Source: Bryobacterales bacterium (GTDB lineage: Bacteria; Acidobacteriota; Terriglobia; Bryobacterales; Bryobacteraceae). Taken from it: a stretch of 64,000 nucleotides of DNA. A program made the position numbers and the translations under genes. Below are positions 42,339-51,553 of the stretch, piece by piece (the first letter of the stretch is position 1; each line of letters opens with the position of its first letter). The stretch spans positions 15,921-79,920 of the forward strand of contig PNAJ01000153.1 of the NCBI GenBank assembly GCA_003170295.1, in the 5' to 3' direction. A model generated the notes under the pieces. The model did not search any database. It was not told the DNA's origin and saw only the letters and a list, made by a program, of their open reading frames with translations.

Positions 42339-43505
42339 ATGAAATTTTTATTGTTCGGGGTCGCGCTCTCTTGCGCGGCGCAGACGATTGTGGTTCACGC
42401 GGACCGAATGCTCGATGGAAAAGGCCGCATGGTGCGCAATGCGACGGTGACGATCGAAGGTTCTAAGATCGTTAAAATCGGCGGGCACGCGAAAGCCAAT
42501 TACGATCTGAAAGGCATGACGCTGATGCCGGGCTGGATCGATACGCACACGCATCCGACTTGGCATTTCGACGAGAATGGGCGCTTTTTCCAAGGCCGCG
42601 AGAGGCCTGAAGAATCGATGCGCTACGCCGCCGAAAACGCGAAGGCTACATTGCTGGCCGGATTCACGACGATTCAGAGCCTCGGCGCTCTGGTCGATGG
42701 GCCTCTGCGCGATTCAATTGACTCCGGCGAACGGGAAGGCCCACGCATTTTCACGTCGCTGCGGCAGATCAATGAGCGCTCCGGCGATCCTGAGAAGCTG
42801 CGAGAGATTGTGCGCCAACTCAAGAAAGATGGTGCCGACGTGGTGAAGCTGTTCGCCACCGCGAGCATTCGCGACGGAGGCAAGCAGACCATGACGACCG
42901 AGCAGATCGACGCGACGTGCGGCGAGGCTAAGGCGCAGGGGTTACGCGCGGTGGTACATGCCCACGCGGCCGATGGCGCGCGCGCGGCGATTCTCGCGGG
43001 ATGCACGGGGATCGAGCACGGAACGATGCTCGACGACGCGACGCTGGATCTGATGCGCAAGAAGGGCGTGTTCTTCGACCCGAATTTCCTGGTGCTGCAC
43101 AACTACATCGACAACAAGCCGAAGTATCTGGGCATCGGCAACTATAACGACGAAGGGTTCGCATACATGGAGAAAGCGCTGCCGCTAGTCTCGGATGTGC
43201 TGCGGCGGGCGCGGGCTCATCACGTGATGATCGTATTCGGCACGGACGCAGTGGCGGGATCGCACGGGCGCAACTTCGAGGAATTTATTTATCGAGTGAA
43301 AGACGGTGGCGACAAACCGATGGACGCGATTGTGAGCGCGACTTCGATGGCCGCGCGATCGCTGCGGATGGGCGATAAAATCGGCACCATCGCGCAGGGG
43401 TTTGAGGCTGACCTGGTTGCGGTCGAGGGGAATCCGCTGGAAGACATCACGGCGGTCCGCAAGGTCGCGTTTGTGATGAAGGGCGGGAAGGTCGTCAAGC
43501 ACTAG
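42339..43505 (+). CDS. secreted metal-dependent amidohydrolase
   Basis: A 388-residue enzyme with a short signal peptide (MKFLLFGVALSCAAQ) and GGAG before the ATG. The metal-site residues are in GWIDTHTHPTW, Lys in ADVVKLFATAS (bridging carbamate), VHAHAADG, GIEHGTML and FGTDAVAGS. This is a complete imidazolonepropionase/prolidase-type set; substrates in this group are peptides or cyclic amides. Together with the secreted DinB gene just downstream it forms a likely transcription unit. Confidence 0.9.
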   Translation: MKFLLFGVALSCAAQTIVVHADRMLDGKGRMVRNATVTIEGSKIVKIGGHAKANYDLKGMTLMPGWIDTHTHPTWHFDENGRFFQGRERPEESMRYAAENAKATLLAGFTTIQSLGALVDGPLRDSIDSGEREGPRIFTSLRQINERSGDPEKLREIVRQLKKDGADVVKLFATASIRDGGKQTMTTEQIDATCGEAKAQGLRAVVHAHAADGARAAILAGCTGIEHGTMLDDATLDLMRKKGVFFDPNFLVLHNYIDNKPKYLGIGNYNDEGFAYMEKALPLVSDVLRRARAHHVMIVFGTDAVAGSHGRNFEEFIYRVKDGGDKPMDAIVSATSMAARSLRMGDKIGTIAQGFEADLVAVEGNPLEDITAVRKVAFVMKGGKVVKH

Positions 43506-43517
43506 GAAGGAGAGATC

Positions 43518-44030
43518 ATGAAAACACTGCTCACTGTTGTTTTCGGTGCGCTGACTTTGCACGCCCAGGATTCGCTCGAAGGACTGTGGCAGGGATACGA
43601 CGGAGAATGGGGCCATGTTTCGCGGCAGCTCATCGCTCTGGCCGAAGCGATCCCCGCTGAAAAGTTCGCGTGGCGGCCGGCGCCGGGTGTGCGGTCTACG
43701 AGCGAGGTCTTCATGCACGTTGCACTGGCGAACTTCTTTTTATTGAGTGTCACGGGTCCCAAAATGCCGTCCGACATGGTGTCCCCGGACCTGGAGAAGG
43801 CTGTGACCGCGAAGGCGGAGGTTATTCGCTGGCTGACGCGCTCGCTCGATGCGGTGAAGACCGCTCACGCGGGGGCGACGGCTGCCGATCTCCGGCGCAA
43901 AGTCAAAGTCAACGGTAGAGACGCCGACGTGGATGGCATGTATCTCAGAATCATCGTCCACGCCAACGAGCATATGGGACAACTGATCGCTTACGCGCGC
44001 ATGAACGGGATTGCGCCGCCTTGGTCTTGA
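43518..44030 (+). CDS. secreted DinB-family protein
   Basis: A 170-residue four-helix-bundle protein of the DinB/YfiT type with a signal peptide (MKTLLTVVFGALTLHAQ). The metal-binding His residues appear in EVFMHVALAN and IIVHANEHMGQLIAYAR. DinB-family members can be metal-dependent thiol S-transferases, but the export signal makes the reaction here uncertain. The gene is 12 bases after the amidohydrolase. Confidence 0.85.
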   Translation: MKTLLTVVFGALTLHAQDSLEGLWQGYDGEWGHVSRQLIALAEAIPAEKFAWRPAPGVRSTSEVFMHVALANFFLLSVTGPKMPSDMVSPDLEKAVTAKAEVIRWLTRSLDAVKTAHAGATAADLRRKVKVNGRDADVDGMYLRIIVHANEHMGQLIAYARMNGIAPPWS

Positions 44031-44076
44031 GATAGAGATGCTGCGGCGCAGTTGAGGCACGATGCTACATTGAGGT

Positions 44077-44355
44077 ATGGCCGTCATCACAGTAAAGGAC
44101 AAGAACGCAGTGCTCATTCCGGCGAGCGTGATCCGTAAGGCCCACATCAAGGTGGGTGATCGCCTGGACGCAAATGTGGAGCTTGGCAAGATCACGCTGA
44201 CCCCAAAATCCGCCGTAGACCGTGGGATCGAGCAGGGCCTCGACGACCTCAAGCGCGGCCGCGTTTACGGGCCATACGCTTCAGCAGCGGCGGCGAAGAA
44301 GGCCTTCGACGATCGAACACGCGCGCTGAAGCGCGGGGAGCGAGCTACTTCGTAG
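44077..44355 (+). CDS. AbrB/SpoVT-type antitoxin
   Basis: A 92-residue protein with an N-terminal swapped-hairpin AbrB DNA-binding fold (MAVITVKDKNAVLIPASVIR, KVGDRLDANVELGKITLTP) and a basic C-terminal part that would wrap the toxin. It precedes a RelE-like toxin gene by three bases, so it is the antitoxin and probable autoregulator of the pair. Confidence 0.85.
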   Translation: MAVITVKDKNAVLIPASVIRKAHIKVGDRLDANVELGKITLTPKSAVDRGIEQGLDDLKRGRVYGPYASAAAAKKAFDDRTRALKRGERATS

Positions 44356-44358
44356 ACG

Positions 44359-44604
44359 ATGCGCCTGGTCTTTTCGAAGCGCTTCGACCGGAGTCTTCGG
44401 GAAGCGCCTCAGGCCGTGCAACGCGCTTTTTGGAAACAGTCCGAGCTATTGCTATTGGATCCGCGTCATCCTTCTCTGCGCGCCAAGAAGTATGAGGGTG
44501 CGGACAAATTGTGGCAGGCGCGCGTCACTCGTGACTGGCGGTTCTATTTCACCGTTGAGCGGGATGCGTACAACCTTATCGATATCACGGCTCATCCGAA
44601 GTAG
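44359..44604 (+). CDS. RelE/ParE-superfamily toxin (mRNA interferase-like)
   Basis: An 81-residue protein: MRLVFSKRFDRSLREAPQAV, then LRAKKYEGADKLWQARVTRD, WRFYFTVERD and LIDITAHPK follow the RelE/HigB beta-alpha-beta layout with conserved basic residues for RNA cleavage. AbrB antitoxins paired with such toxins are an established arrangement. Confidence 0.85.
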   Translation: MRLVFSKRFDRSLREAPQAVQRAFWKQSELLLLDPRHPSLRAKKYEGADKLWQARVTRDWRFYFTVERDAYNLIDITAHPK

Positions 44605-44620
44605 CGATTAGAGTAAAAAT

Positions 44621-45016
44621 ATGGCAACACTCGGACTGATCGAATACGCGGACGCTCCTCCAGAAGTCCGCGCGGTCTACGACGACATCATGGCGACTCG
44701 TCAGACCGACTACATCAACAATTTCTGGAAGGCACTCGCGCACGATCTCGCGACGCTGCGGCGGACTTGGGAATCGATCAAGCAAATCATGGCGCCGGGC
44801 GCGCTCGATCCGCTGACGAAGGAGATGATCTATGTCGCGATCAGCGCGTCGAATCAGTGCGGCTACTGCATCGCGTCGCACACGGCGGCGGCTCGTAAAG
44901 CGGGCATGACGGATGCGCAATTCGCGGAGCTGATGGCGGTGGTCGGCATGGCGAATGAGACGAATCGTCTGGCGAGCGGTTACCAGGTTGAGATCGACGA
45001 GCGTTTTAAAACCTGA
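44621..45016 (+). CDS. carboxymuconolactone decarboxylase/AhpD-like protein
   Basis: A 131-residue helical protein with the CxxC-x3-H motif NQCGYCIASHTAAARKAG, as in AhpD-type alkylhydroperoxidases. The motif carries the redox cysteines and the proton-relay His, so a thiol-dependent peroxidase role is more likely than lactone decarboxylation. A TAGAGT box stands six bases before the ATG. The 3' end overlaps the convergent gene by 37 bases. Confidence 0.88.
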   Translation: MATLGLIEYADAPPEVRAVYDDIMATRQTDYINNFWKALAHDLATLRRTWESIKQIMAPGALDPLTKEMIYVAISASNQCGYCIASHTAAARKAGMTDAQFAELMAVVGMANETNRLASGYQVEIDERFKT

Positions 45017-47016
45017 AGCAGATTGTTGTAATCGTCGGTCCAGAGCCTTAGTCCGGGGCGCGGCTCGATGATTTTTGTCGTGCTCACGATCTCAGGCCGC
45101 GCGAAGAACGCGGTATGGAACGTCATCACAACCCAGTCGGCTTCGGCGTAGAGGTGCGCGTCGTCCTTTGTACTGTGGATCAATCGAGCGGTCAAGCCGT
45201 ATACCGACGCGAGCTGCGCGACCACTGGCGCGAGATCCAAATATTGATTCGATAGGTGCACCGCGAGTATCCCGGACGGCTTCAAGTGCCGCAGATACAG
45301 GGCGAATGCCTGTTGGGTCAAAAGATGCACCGGAATCGCATCGCCTGAAAACGCGTCGGCGATGAAAACATCGTAGGGCTGCGTCGCTTCGCGCTCCAGG
45401 GACAATCTCGCATCGCCCGTCACGATGGTAATTGCCGCTTTCGAATCGCTTAAGAAAGTGAAGTGCGATTTGGCGAGCGAAATCACCTGCGGATTGATCT
45501 CGTAAAACTGAAACGCATCGCCCGGCTTGCCGTAAGCGGCGAGCGTTCCCGCGCCCAGTCCGATGATGCCAACTCTCTTCGGACCATCGCAGCAGAATCG
45601 CAATGCCAGGCCCGCGCCGGATTGCGGTCCGAAATAAGTCGTCGGTTCGGCACGCTTTGCCGCGGCCAAATACTGCGCACCGTGTTTCACGGTGCCGTGA
45701 TAGAGCGTGCGTGTTTCCGCTCCGCCCTGGATCGATTCCACCACGCGCAGCGAGCCGTAGAAACTGCGCGTCATCACCAGTGCGTCTTTTTGATAGCTAT
45801 GTACCTCCGCTATTAACGCGACCAGCATGGCGATCGATACCGTCAGCCACAGTAATCGCGCGGTAAATCCCTCTTGCCAGTTCACCCACACCGCCAGCGC
45901 GGCGACGAAGAATAGCGACGCTGGAAATTCGTGAATTCCCGTGAACACGCGCGGCGCGATGAGGCCCGTCGAGATCGCTCCTACCGCCCCGCCCAGCGCG
46001 ATCATCAGGTAAAACGCGGTCAGCCGCGACGCGTCTGGTTTAAGCCGGCTCAATTCGCCGTGACAGAACATGCAGGCGATGAACAACCCCAGTGTGAACA
46101 GTGGAATCGCCACGGAGATTGCCACGCTTTCTTTGATGTCGTACACCGCGTACGCCAACGACCCGAGCGCAACCGCGAGCAAGCGCAGAAACAATCCGCG
46201 GTGGTACCAACGAGGGCTCTCGAAACAAACGATGAAGGAGAGCAGATAGACCGCCAGCGGCAGGATCCATAAAAACGGCACCGCGGCGACATTCTGCGTG
46301 AGCTGATTCGTGGTAGAGACCAGCATCATCGATCCGGCCGCGGCCAATAAGAGCCACAGGATGCTGCTTTGGGCCGCCGGCCTCATTTCGCTGAATATAA
46401 CCGTCCGTGGTCGCGCGAGCCATGCCGCAACCCCGCACAACACCGCAAACGCGGCAAACCCAGCTGACCACGACACATCCTGCGCGCGCGTCGGGATTCG
46501 CGGTTCGATCCACAAAGGGTAAGCAGCCAGCGCGAGCAGCGCACCGGCGTTAGATAGCGCGAAGAGGCGGTAGGGTTGAGTTCCAGACGTTTGTAAACTG
46601 TCCGCCAGCCATTTCTGAAGCAAGGGACTGGTCGCAGAAAGCAAAAAGTAAGGCAGCCCTAGCACCGCGGTCAGCATGACTAAAATCTGCCAGGCGGGAT
46701 CGCCCACACCCGAAGGCTTCCATCGGTCGCCCGGAATCACCGGCAGCAACAGCAGCGCGACCGCGAGCAGCGTGCCATGAATCAAAGGTCCGAAGCGCGC
46801 TGCACGACCTCCGGAAAGCAGATGGGCGTACCAATATCCGGCGAGAAGAGCGGTTTGAAAGAAGACGAGGCAGGTGGTCCATACCGCGGACGAGCCGCCA
46901 AACCACGGCAGAATCAACTTCGCGAAAATCGGCTGGATCAAAAAGAGGAGGAAGGCGCTGAGGAAAATCGTCGCGCCATATAGGAGGAGGCGCGCCGACC
47001 CGCGCGATTCTGGCAT
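44980..47016 (-). CDS. membrane protein fused to a spermidine-synthase-like domain
   Basis: A 678-residue fusion. The N-terminal half (about 1-420) has some ten or more hydrophobic segments; the C-terminal part has the aminopropyl- or methyltransferase-type fold with VGIIGLGAGTLAAYGKPGDA, FYEINPQVISLAKSHF, ITIVTGDARLSLE and YDVFIADAFSGDAIPVHLLT. Such fused proteins are widespread in Acidobacteria and Planctomycetes; their product is not known to be spermidine. A TAGAAT box lies six bases before the ATG. Confidence 0.85.
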   Translation of the reverse strand: MPESRGSARLLLYGATIFLSAFLLFLIQPIFAKLILPWFGGSSAVWTTCLVFFQTALLAGYWYAHLLSGGRAARFGPLIHGTLLAVALLLLPVIPGDRWKPSGVGDPAWQILVMLTAVLGLPYFLLSATSPLLQKWLADSLQTSGTQPYRLFALSNAGALLALAAYPLWIEPRIPTRAQDVSWSAGFAAFAVLCGVAAWLARPRTVIFSEMRPAAQSSILWLLLAAAGSMMLVSTTNQLTQNVAAVPFLWILPLAVYLLSFIVCFESPRWYHRGLFLRLLAVALGSLAYAVYDIKESVAISVAIPLFTLGLFIACMFCHGELSRLKPDASRLTAFYLMIALGGAVGAISTGLIAPRVFTGIHEFPASLFFVAALAVWVNWQEGFTARLLWLTVSIAMLVALIAEVHSYQKDALVMTRSFYGSLRVVESIQGGAETRTLYHGTVKHGAQYLAAAKRAEPTTYFGPQSGAGLALRFCCDGPKRVGIIGLGAGTLAAYGKPGDAFQFYEINPQVISLAKSHFTFLSDSKAAITIVTGDARLSLEREATQPYDVFIADAFSGDAIPVHLLTQQAFALYLRHLKPSGILAVHLSNQYLDLAPVVAQLASVYGLTARLIHSTKDDAHLYAEADWVVMTFHTAFFARPEIVSTTKIIEPRPGLRLWTDDYNNLLQVLKRSSISTW

Positions 47017-47022
47017 CTGCCA

Positions 47023-47028
47023 ATTCTA
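47023..47028 (-). promoter_or_regulatory. TAGAAT -10 box
   Basis: Minus strand, six bases before the start of the spermidine-synthase-like gene. Confidence 0.45.
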
Positions 47029-47039
47029 GCGAGAAGAAC

Positions 47040-47126
47040 GCAGGCGAAACCGCCTGCCGCCACCTTCTACCTTCTTGAAATTACCCGTTTGCAGACAAGG
47101 GTGGGGCAGGCGGTTTCGCCTGTCAG
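47040..47126. repeat. inverted pair of hairpin repeats
   Basis: GCAGGCG/CGCCTGC around AAAC at 47040-47057, followed by CGCCAC; its reverse complement, preceded by GTGGGG, occurs at 47101-47126. Two copies of the CCAC-type hairpin repeat face each other in a gap without genes. Confidence 0.65.
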
Positions 47127-47138
47127 TGAAGATGCCGT

Positions 47139-47432
47139 CTATCGCCAGTGACCTTCGACAAACACGTAGCCATCGCGCCTGTGTTCCCAACGATGATCGA
47201 CCCATCGCGCGCGAGGCCGCGGCGGTGCTACCCACACACCCGGCGTCCACACATGAACATTTCCATCCCAGCGATGATAGCCCCTCTGGTACACGTAACC
47301 GCGCTGGGGAGCTACGCCGCGCTGCTCATACACCGCACGAGGCGGCGCCACGCGCACGTAAACTTCGGCGCCCATCGCGCTGATGGCCAACAGACAGCCG
47401 GCAATCGAAGTGAATACCATTTTTCGCAGCAT
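47139..47432 (-). CDS. small secreted YXWXGXW-repeat-like protein
   Basis: A 97-residue protein with signal peptide MLRKMVFTSIAGCLLAISAM. The mature part is rich in Tyr, Trp, Arg and Gly (GYHRWDGNVHVWTPGVWVAP, RWEHRRDGYVFVEGHWR), in the style of WxxGxW/YXWXGXW repeat proteins. GGGAG precedes the ATG. The function is unknown; it may bind the envelope. Confidence 0.75.
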   Translation of the reverse strand: MLRKMVFTSIAGCLLAISAMGAEVYVRVAPPRAVYEQRGVAPQRGYVYQRGYHRWDGNVHVWTPGVWVAPPRPRARWVDHRWEHRRDGYVFVEGHWR

Positions 47433-47492
47433 TTTTTCTCCCTACATCCAGGAGAGCATTCCGGAGGCACTGCCGTTTCACGAAATCTCAAA

Positions 47493-49403
47493 TTAGTTGG
47501 TTTGCTCGAGCGCCGCACGCACGGCGCCAAGCAGCGCCTCGGGTTGCATGGGCTTGGTCAGCGCCGCCTCGATCCCCAATTCGCGCGTCAGCCCGCGGGC
47601 GTGAACATCCTCGAAGCCGGACATGGCGATCACCTTGCTTCGTGGAAAGTCGTGCACCACCAGGCGCGCCAGTTCCACGCCGCTCCGTCCGGGCATTTGT
47701 AAGTCTGTGAGGACCACATCGACGGGACCATCCCGCAGCAGTTCCAGCGCCGCCTCGGCATCCGCCGCGTCGATCACGCCGAACCCGGCGCTTTCCAGTA
47801 TCCGGCGCAACACCCTCCGAACCGCAGCGGCATCGTCCACAATCAGAACGAGCGCGGATGCGGGAGGAAGGGGGACAACATCGCCCGAGGCGATCTCGCT
47901 GACGTCCTCCGCAATTTCCTCGCCCGTCGACGGGAAGTAAATCCGGAACGTGGTGCCCTGGCCCGGAGCGCTCTCCACCTGGATATGTCCGCCGCTTTGC
48001 CGCACGATTCCATACACCGTCGCCAGGCCCAATCCGGAGCCTTGTCCGATCGGCTTGGTTGTGAAGAACGGCTCGAAGACGTGGCTTTGCGTTTCCTCAT
48101 TCATGCCGATGCCGCTGTCTTGGATCGCGAGCATCACATAACGGCCCGGCATTGCATCGGGGAGCCGCCGAGAATCCGCCGCGGTCAATTCCACATCCGC
48201 CGTCTCGACCGTCAGCCGCCCGCCGCGCGGCATCGCATCGCGCGCGTTCAGGAACAAATTGAGAATCAACTGATGCATCTGCCCCGAGTCGGCCTTCACG
48301 CGCTCCTTCGACGCACTGGGGGCGATGACCACTTCGATGTCTTCGCCCAGAAGGTGCGCCAGCATCTTCGCCATTTCCAGGATCACGGCATTGAGATCCA
48401 GCACTCTCAGTTCCAGAGACTGGCGGCGGCTGAACGCGAGCAGTTGCTCTGTCAATAGAATCGCCTGTTCGCAAGCGATGGTCATCTGCGCTACGTCGTC
48501 CCGCAGAGGGCTCGATGGATCCAGCCCTTGTGCCAGCATGCGGCTATAGCCTCGGATCACGGTCAGAAAGTTGTTAAAGTCATGTGCAACGCCTCCGGCT
48601 AACCGGCCCAGACTCTCGAGCTTTTGCGACCGCGCAAGCGCCTGCTGGGCCTCGCGCAACTCCGCGGTACGTTCGATCACGGCTGTCTCCAGGCCGCGCC
48701 GAAGGGTGTTCAATTCGTCATTGGCTTTTGCTGTTTGCCGCTCGGATTTGTTCAAGTCGGCCATCAGGCGTTCGCCGGACATCACCAAAAAACCGAAGGA
48801 GACACCTGTTAACATAATCGCCAGGCCGGCGATGGACGCGGAGTTCAACCTCGAAGGATCGAACAGACCGGTCGCGGGCTGTGTCAGGAAATAAACGCCG
48901 CGCGCGATTTGCAAGAAACCGCCCACCGCCAGCAGCCACCCGGTGTATTTCATTCCAGTGCGCTGATCTTCCGGAACGTCCGTCAGCAACACCTTCGCTG
49001 AGAACAGCATCATAACTCCTAAGGAGCCGGATGCCGCCATGACCCGCCAATTCAGGCTGTTCACTCCGTAGCGGAAGTAAAAGATGGCAGTAAGACCCAA
49101 GGCCCCGCCGGCATAAGCCAGCCATGTCCGCGGACGCAAACCGCGGAATTCTCGCGCTGCTTCCAAAACCAGAATATGGAGCATCATCCCCATTATGTTT
49201 GCCAAGACCAGCGTCACCCAGTCCGTCACAATCGAACGCAGGCTGAACAGCAGCAGGGTCGGCGCGAAGAGGGCATGCGCGACGGCCCACCGGCCAAAAC
49301 CGGGGAACGTGTTGCGCGTCCGCCAGATCAAAATGTCGAGCAGACTCAGGACCGCCGTCACAAGGATCGCGGAAACGATCAGCGTCCTGCTGTCGAGCTC
49401 CAT
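47493..49403 (-). CDS. hybrid sensor histidine kinase with C-terminal receiver
   Basis: A 636-residue inner-membrane sensor. About six to seven membrane helices (1-215) are followed by a coiled coil (220-265), the HisKA box LGRLAGGVAHDFNNFLTVIR with its phospho-His, the ATPase with LILNLFLNARDAMP, IQDSGIGMNE and GSGLGLATVYGIVRQSGG, and a receiver at about 515-636 with LVLIVDDAAAVRR and the phospho-Asp in VDVVLTDLQMPGRSG. No separate response regulator or output gene is adjacent, so this is an orphan phosphorelay. A TATAAT box lies seven bases before the ATG. Confidence 0.93.
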   Translation of the reverse strand: MELDSRTLIVSAILVTAVLSLLDILIWRTRNTFPGFGRWAVAHALFAPTLLLFSLRSIVTDWVTLVLANIMGMMLHILVLEAAREFRGLRPRTWLAYAGGALGLTAIFYFRYGVNSLNWRVMAASGSLGVMMLFSAKVLLTDVPEDQRTGMKYTGWLLAVGGFLQIARGVYFLTQPATGLFDPSRLNSASIAGLAIMLTGVSFGFLVMSGERLMADLNKSERQTAKANDELNTLRRGLETAVIERTAELREAQQALARSQKLESLGRLAGGVAHDFNNFLTVIRGYSRMLAQGLDPSSPLRDDVAQMTIACEQAILLTEQLLAFSRRQSLELRVLDLNAVILEMAKMLAHLLGEDIEVVIAPSASKERVKADSGQMHQLILNLFLNARDAMPRGGRLTVETADVELTAADSRRLPDAMPGRYVMLAIQDSGIGMNEETQSHVFEPFFTTKPIGQGSGLGLATVYGIVRQSGGHIQVESAPGQGTTFRIYFPSTGEEIAEDVSEIASGDVVPLPPASALVLIVDDAAAVRRVLRRILESAGFGVIDAADAEAALELLRDGPVDVVLTDLQMPGRSGVELARLVVHDFPRSKVIAMSGFEDVHARGLTRELGIEAALTKPMQPEALLGAVRAALEQTN

Positions 49404-49410
49404 GCGCGGT

Positions 49411-49416
49411 ATTATA
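49411..49416 (-). promoter_or_regulatory. TATAAT -10 box
   Basis: Perfect minus-strand consensus, seven bases before the kinase ATG. Confidence 0.5.
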
Positions 49417-49433
49417 CATTCCGGACGCTCCGA

Positions 49434-50252
49434 ATGAAGACTTCCGCGCTCATGCTGCCCTTACTCTCCGCCGCCGTGCTGCTCGCGCAGCCGGTGCAGC
49501 TCGAAAAGCTGGAGAAAAAAACAATTCTTCTGTTCACCCCTCATCCCGACGACGACACGTTTTGCTGCGCCGGCACGCTGGCGCTGCTCGCCCGCCGCCA
49601 GAATAATATTCACATTTTCATTTACACCAACGACGACAAAGGCTCCTACGATCCGGACATGACCAGCGAACGGCTGGCGGCCATTCGCAAGACCGAGGAA
49701 GAAAACTCGGCGAAGGTTCTCGGCATCCCGAAACAAAATGTTCACTGGCTCCAGTTTCACGACGGGATGCTCGAATACGCGAATCCTTTGGATCTGGTGG
49801 AGCAGGTCACGAAAATTATCCGCACCTACCGGCCGGACGTCGTCATGACCATCGACCCCGGTTCCGATTACGTCCGCTGGCATAAGACCGACCATCGCAT
49901 GGCCGCCAACAACACGCTCGACGCCATCCGCGCCGCCGAATGGCATCTCTATTTCCCCAGCCAGCGTTTGCACGACGGTCTTCAGCCGTGGCTAGTGCCG
50001 GTCGAAGCTTATTTTTATGTGACGCAACAAGACGCGAATTATTGGGTCAATATCGACGAGGTGCTCGACCTGAAACTATCTGCCGCAGTCGCGCACGTGA
50101 GCCAGTTCGAGCCGTCGGTCCATAAATATCGCTCCGATTGGGACCCGAAGGATCTCGCGTCGACGAAGAAATATCTGCTGGGTCGGGCCGTGAAAAAAGA
50201 TGGCCACGTGGTCGAGTCCTTCCGCATCTCGACGCAATTCAACCAACAATGA
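49434..50252 (+). CDS. secreted LmbE-family deacetylase
   Basis: A 272-residue zinc hydrolase of the PIG-L/LmbE group with signal peptide MKTSALMLPLLSAAVLLAQ. The metal motif LLFTPHPDDDTFCCAGTLAL and a later HKTDHRMAANNTLDA give the His/Asp ligands and the catalytic residues. The family removes acetyl groups from N-acetylglucosamine-linked compounds. It is coupled to the next gene by a four-base overlap, so the products may modify the same sugar. Confidence 0.88.
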   Translation: MKTSALMLPLLSAAVLLAQPVQLEKLEKKTILLFTPHPDDDTFCCAGTLALLARRQNNIHIFIYTNDDKGSYDPDMTSERLAAIRKTEEENSAKVLGIPKQNVHWLQFHDGMLEYANPLDLVEQVTKIIRTYRPDVVMTIDPGSDYVRWHKTDHRMAANNTLDAIRAAEWHLYFPSQRLHDGLQPWLVPVEAYFYVTQQDANYWVNIDEVLDLKLSAAVAHVSQFEPSVHKYRSDWDPKDLASTKKYLLGRAVKKDGHVVESFRISTQFNQQ

Positions 50253-51553
50253 GCGTCTTAGCTATTTTGGGTGGCGAGCCCGTTCGCCGCGATCCTTTCT
50301 CGCGCTGGCCGCGGTATCTTCCCTCCGATGCCGCGCGGCTCGAGCAAGTACTCGAAAGCGGCCATTGGGGCGGATTTCCCGTGCCCAGCCGCTATGCCGC
50401 CGAGTTCGCGGAAAAATTCGCCGAGCTGCACGGCGCACGCTACGGGCTCTGCATCGCGAACGGGACCATCGCATTGATCGCGGCGTTGCAGGCCGCTGGA
50501 ATCAAGTTCGGCGATGAAGTGATTGTTCCCGCGTATACCTGGGATGGAACCGCGACCGCCGTGCTTTTCGCGGGAGGCATCCCAGTTTTTGCCGACGTCG
50601 ATCCCGATACCTATTGCCTCGACGTCCAGGCAGCCGCGCGCGCCATCACGCCGCGCACTCGGGCGATCATTCCCGTCCATCTCGCGATGCGCTTCACTAA
50701 TATGGAAGCGCTGATAGCGCTCGCTCGCTCGAACAATCTTAAGATCGTTGAGGATTGCGCGCACGCCCACGGAGGCGAATTTCAAGGCCGCGGCGCGGGC
50801 TCGATCGGCGATCTCGGCTGCTTCAGTTTCCAGGAAAGCAAGCTCATGACCGCGGGCGAAGGAGGCATCGTCCTCACCTCCAACCTCGCGCACTTCGAAC
50901 ATCTGCAATCGCAAGTGAACTGCGGCCGCGCGAGCCTCACAGACCAGTTTCAGCAGCAAGTCCTCGGCTCGAATTATCGAATGACGGAATGGCAGGCCGC
51001 AATGCTGCTCGGCCAGCTCGAAATGCTCCCGCCGCTCGCGGAGAAGCGCGCCCTCGGCGCGAAGCGGTTGAGCGCGGCGCTTCGCTCGTTGGACGGAGTC
51101 CGTCCTCTTCCGCCGCAGCCCGGCATTACCCGCGAGACAAATTACTGCTACGTATTCCAGTACCGGGACCCGCGCGTGAGTCGAGATTTGTTCTGCACCG
51201 CCCTCGAAGCCGAAGGCATCCCCTGCGACGGACGATTTTACGAGCCCGTCTATCGCAGCCCTCTATTCTGCGCCTCTCCCGAAATCAGCCCCCAATTGCG
51301 TGATACCGATTACAGCAAAGTCCATTGCCCCGTTTCTGAACGCGCCGCATACCACGAAGCAGTCTGGCTGCCGCAATTTTTGTTGATCGGCGCCGGTGAT
51401 CAAGGTGATCGCGACGTCGACGACATCGCCGCGGCAATCGCGAAAGTGTTGCGCCACTCCGACGACCTCGCCTCCGCCGACCCTTCGCTCGCCGGTCAAA
51501 AAGCGATGAGCCGCGCCCAGCGCCCCCGCAAAGAACGCGCGAAGAATTACTAA
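50249..51553 (+). CDS. DegT/DnrJ/EryC1/StrS-family aminotransferase
   Basis: A 434-residue PLP enzyme. The N-terminal HGARYGLCIANGTIALIAAL, PAYTWDGTATAVLFAGG, VEDCAHAHGGEFQGR and the PLP-binding Lys in CFSFQESKLMTAGEGG are all typical. It aminates keto-sugars such as those for cell-wall or antibiotic sugars. The upstream deacetylase overlaps it, which suggests an amino-sugar pathway; the acceptor is not identified. Confidence 0.92.
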   Translation: MSVLAILGGEPVRRDPFSRWPRYLPSDAARLEQVLESGHWGGFPVPSRYAAEFAEKFAELHGARYGLCIANGTIALIAALQAAGIKFGDEVIVPAYTWDGTATAVLFAGGIPVFADVDPDTYCLDVQAAARAITPRTRAIIPVHLAMRFTNMEALIALARSNNLKIVEDCAHAHGGEFQGRGAGSIGDLGCFSFQESKLMTAGEGGIVLTSNLAHFEHLQSQVNCGRASLTDQFQQQVLGSNYRMTEWQAAMLLGQLEMLPPLAEKRALGAKRLSAALRSLDGVRPLPPQPGITRETNYCYVFQYRDPRVSRDLFCTALEAEGIPCDGRFYEPVYRSPLFCASPEISPQLRDTDYSKVHCPVSERAAYHEAVWLPQFLLIGAGDQGDRDVDDIAAAIAKVLRHSDDLASADPSLAGQKAMSRAQRPRKERAKNY

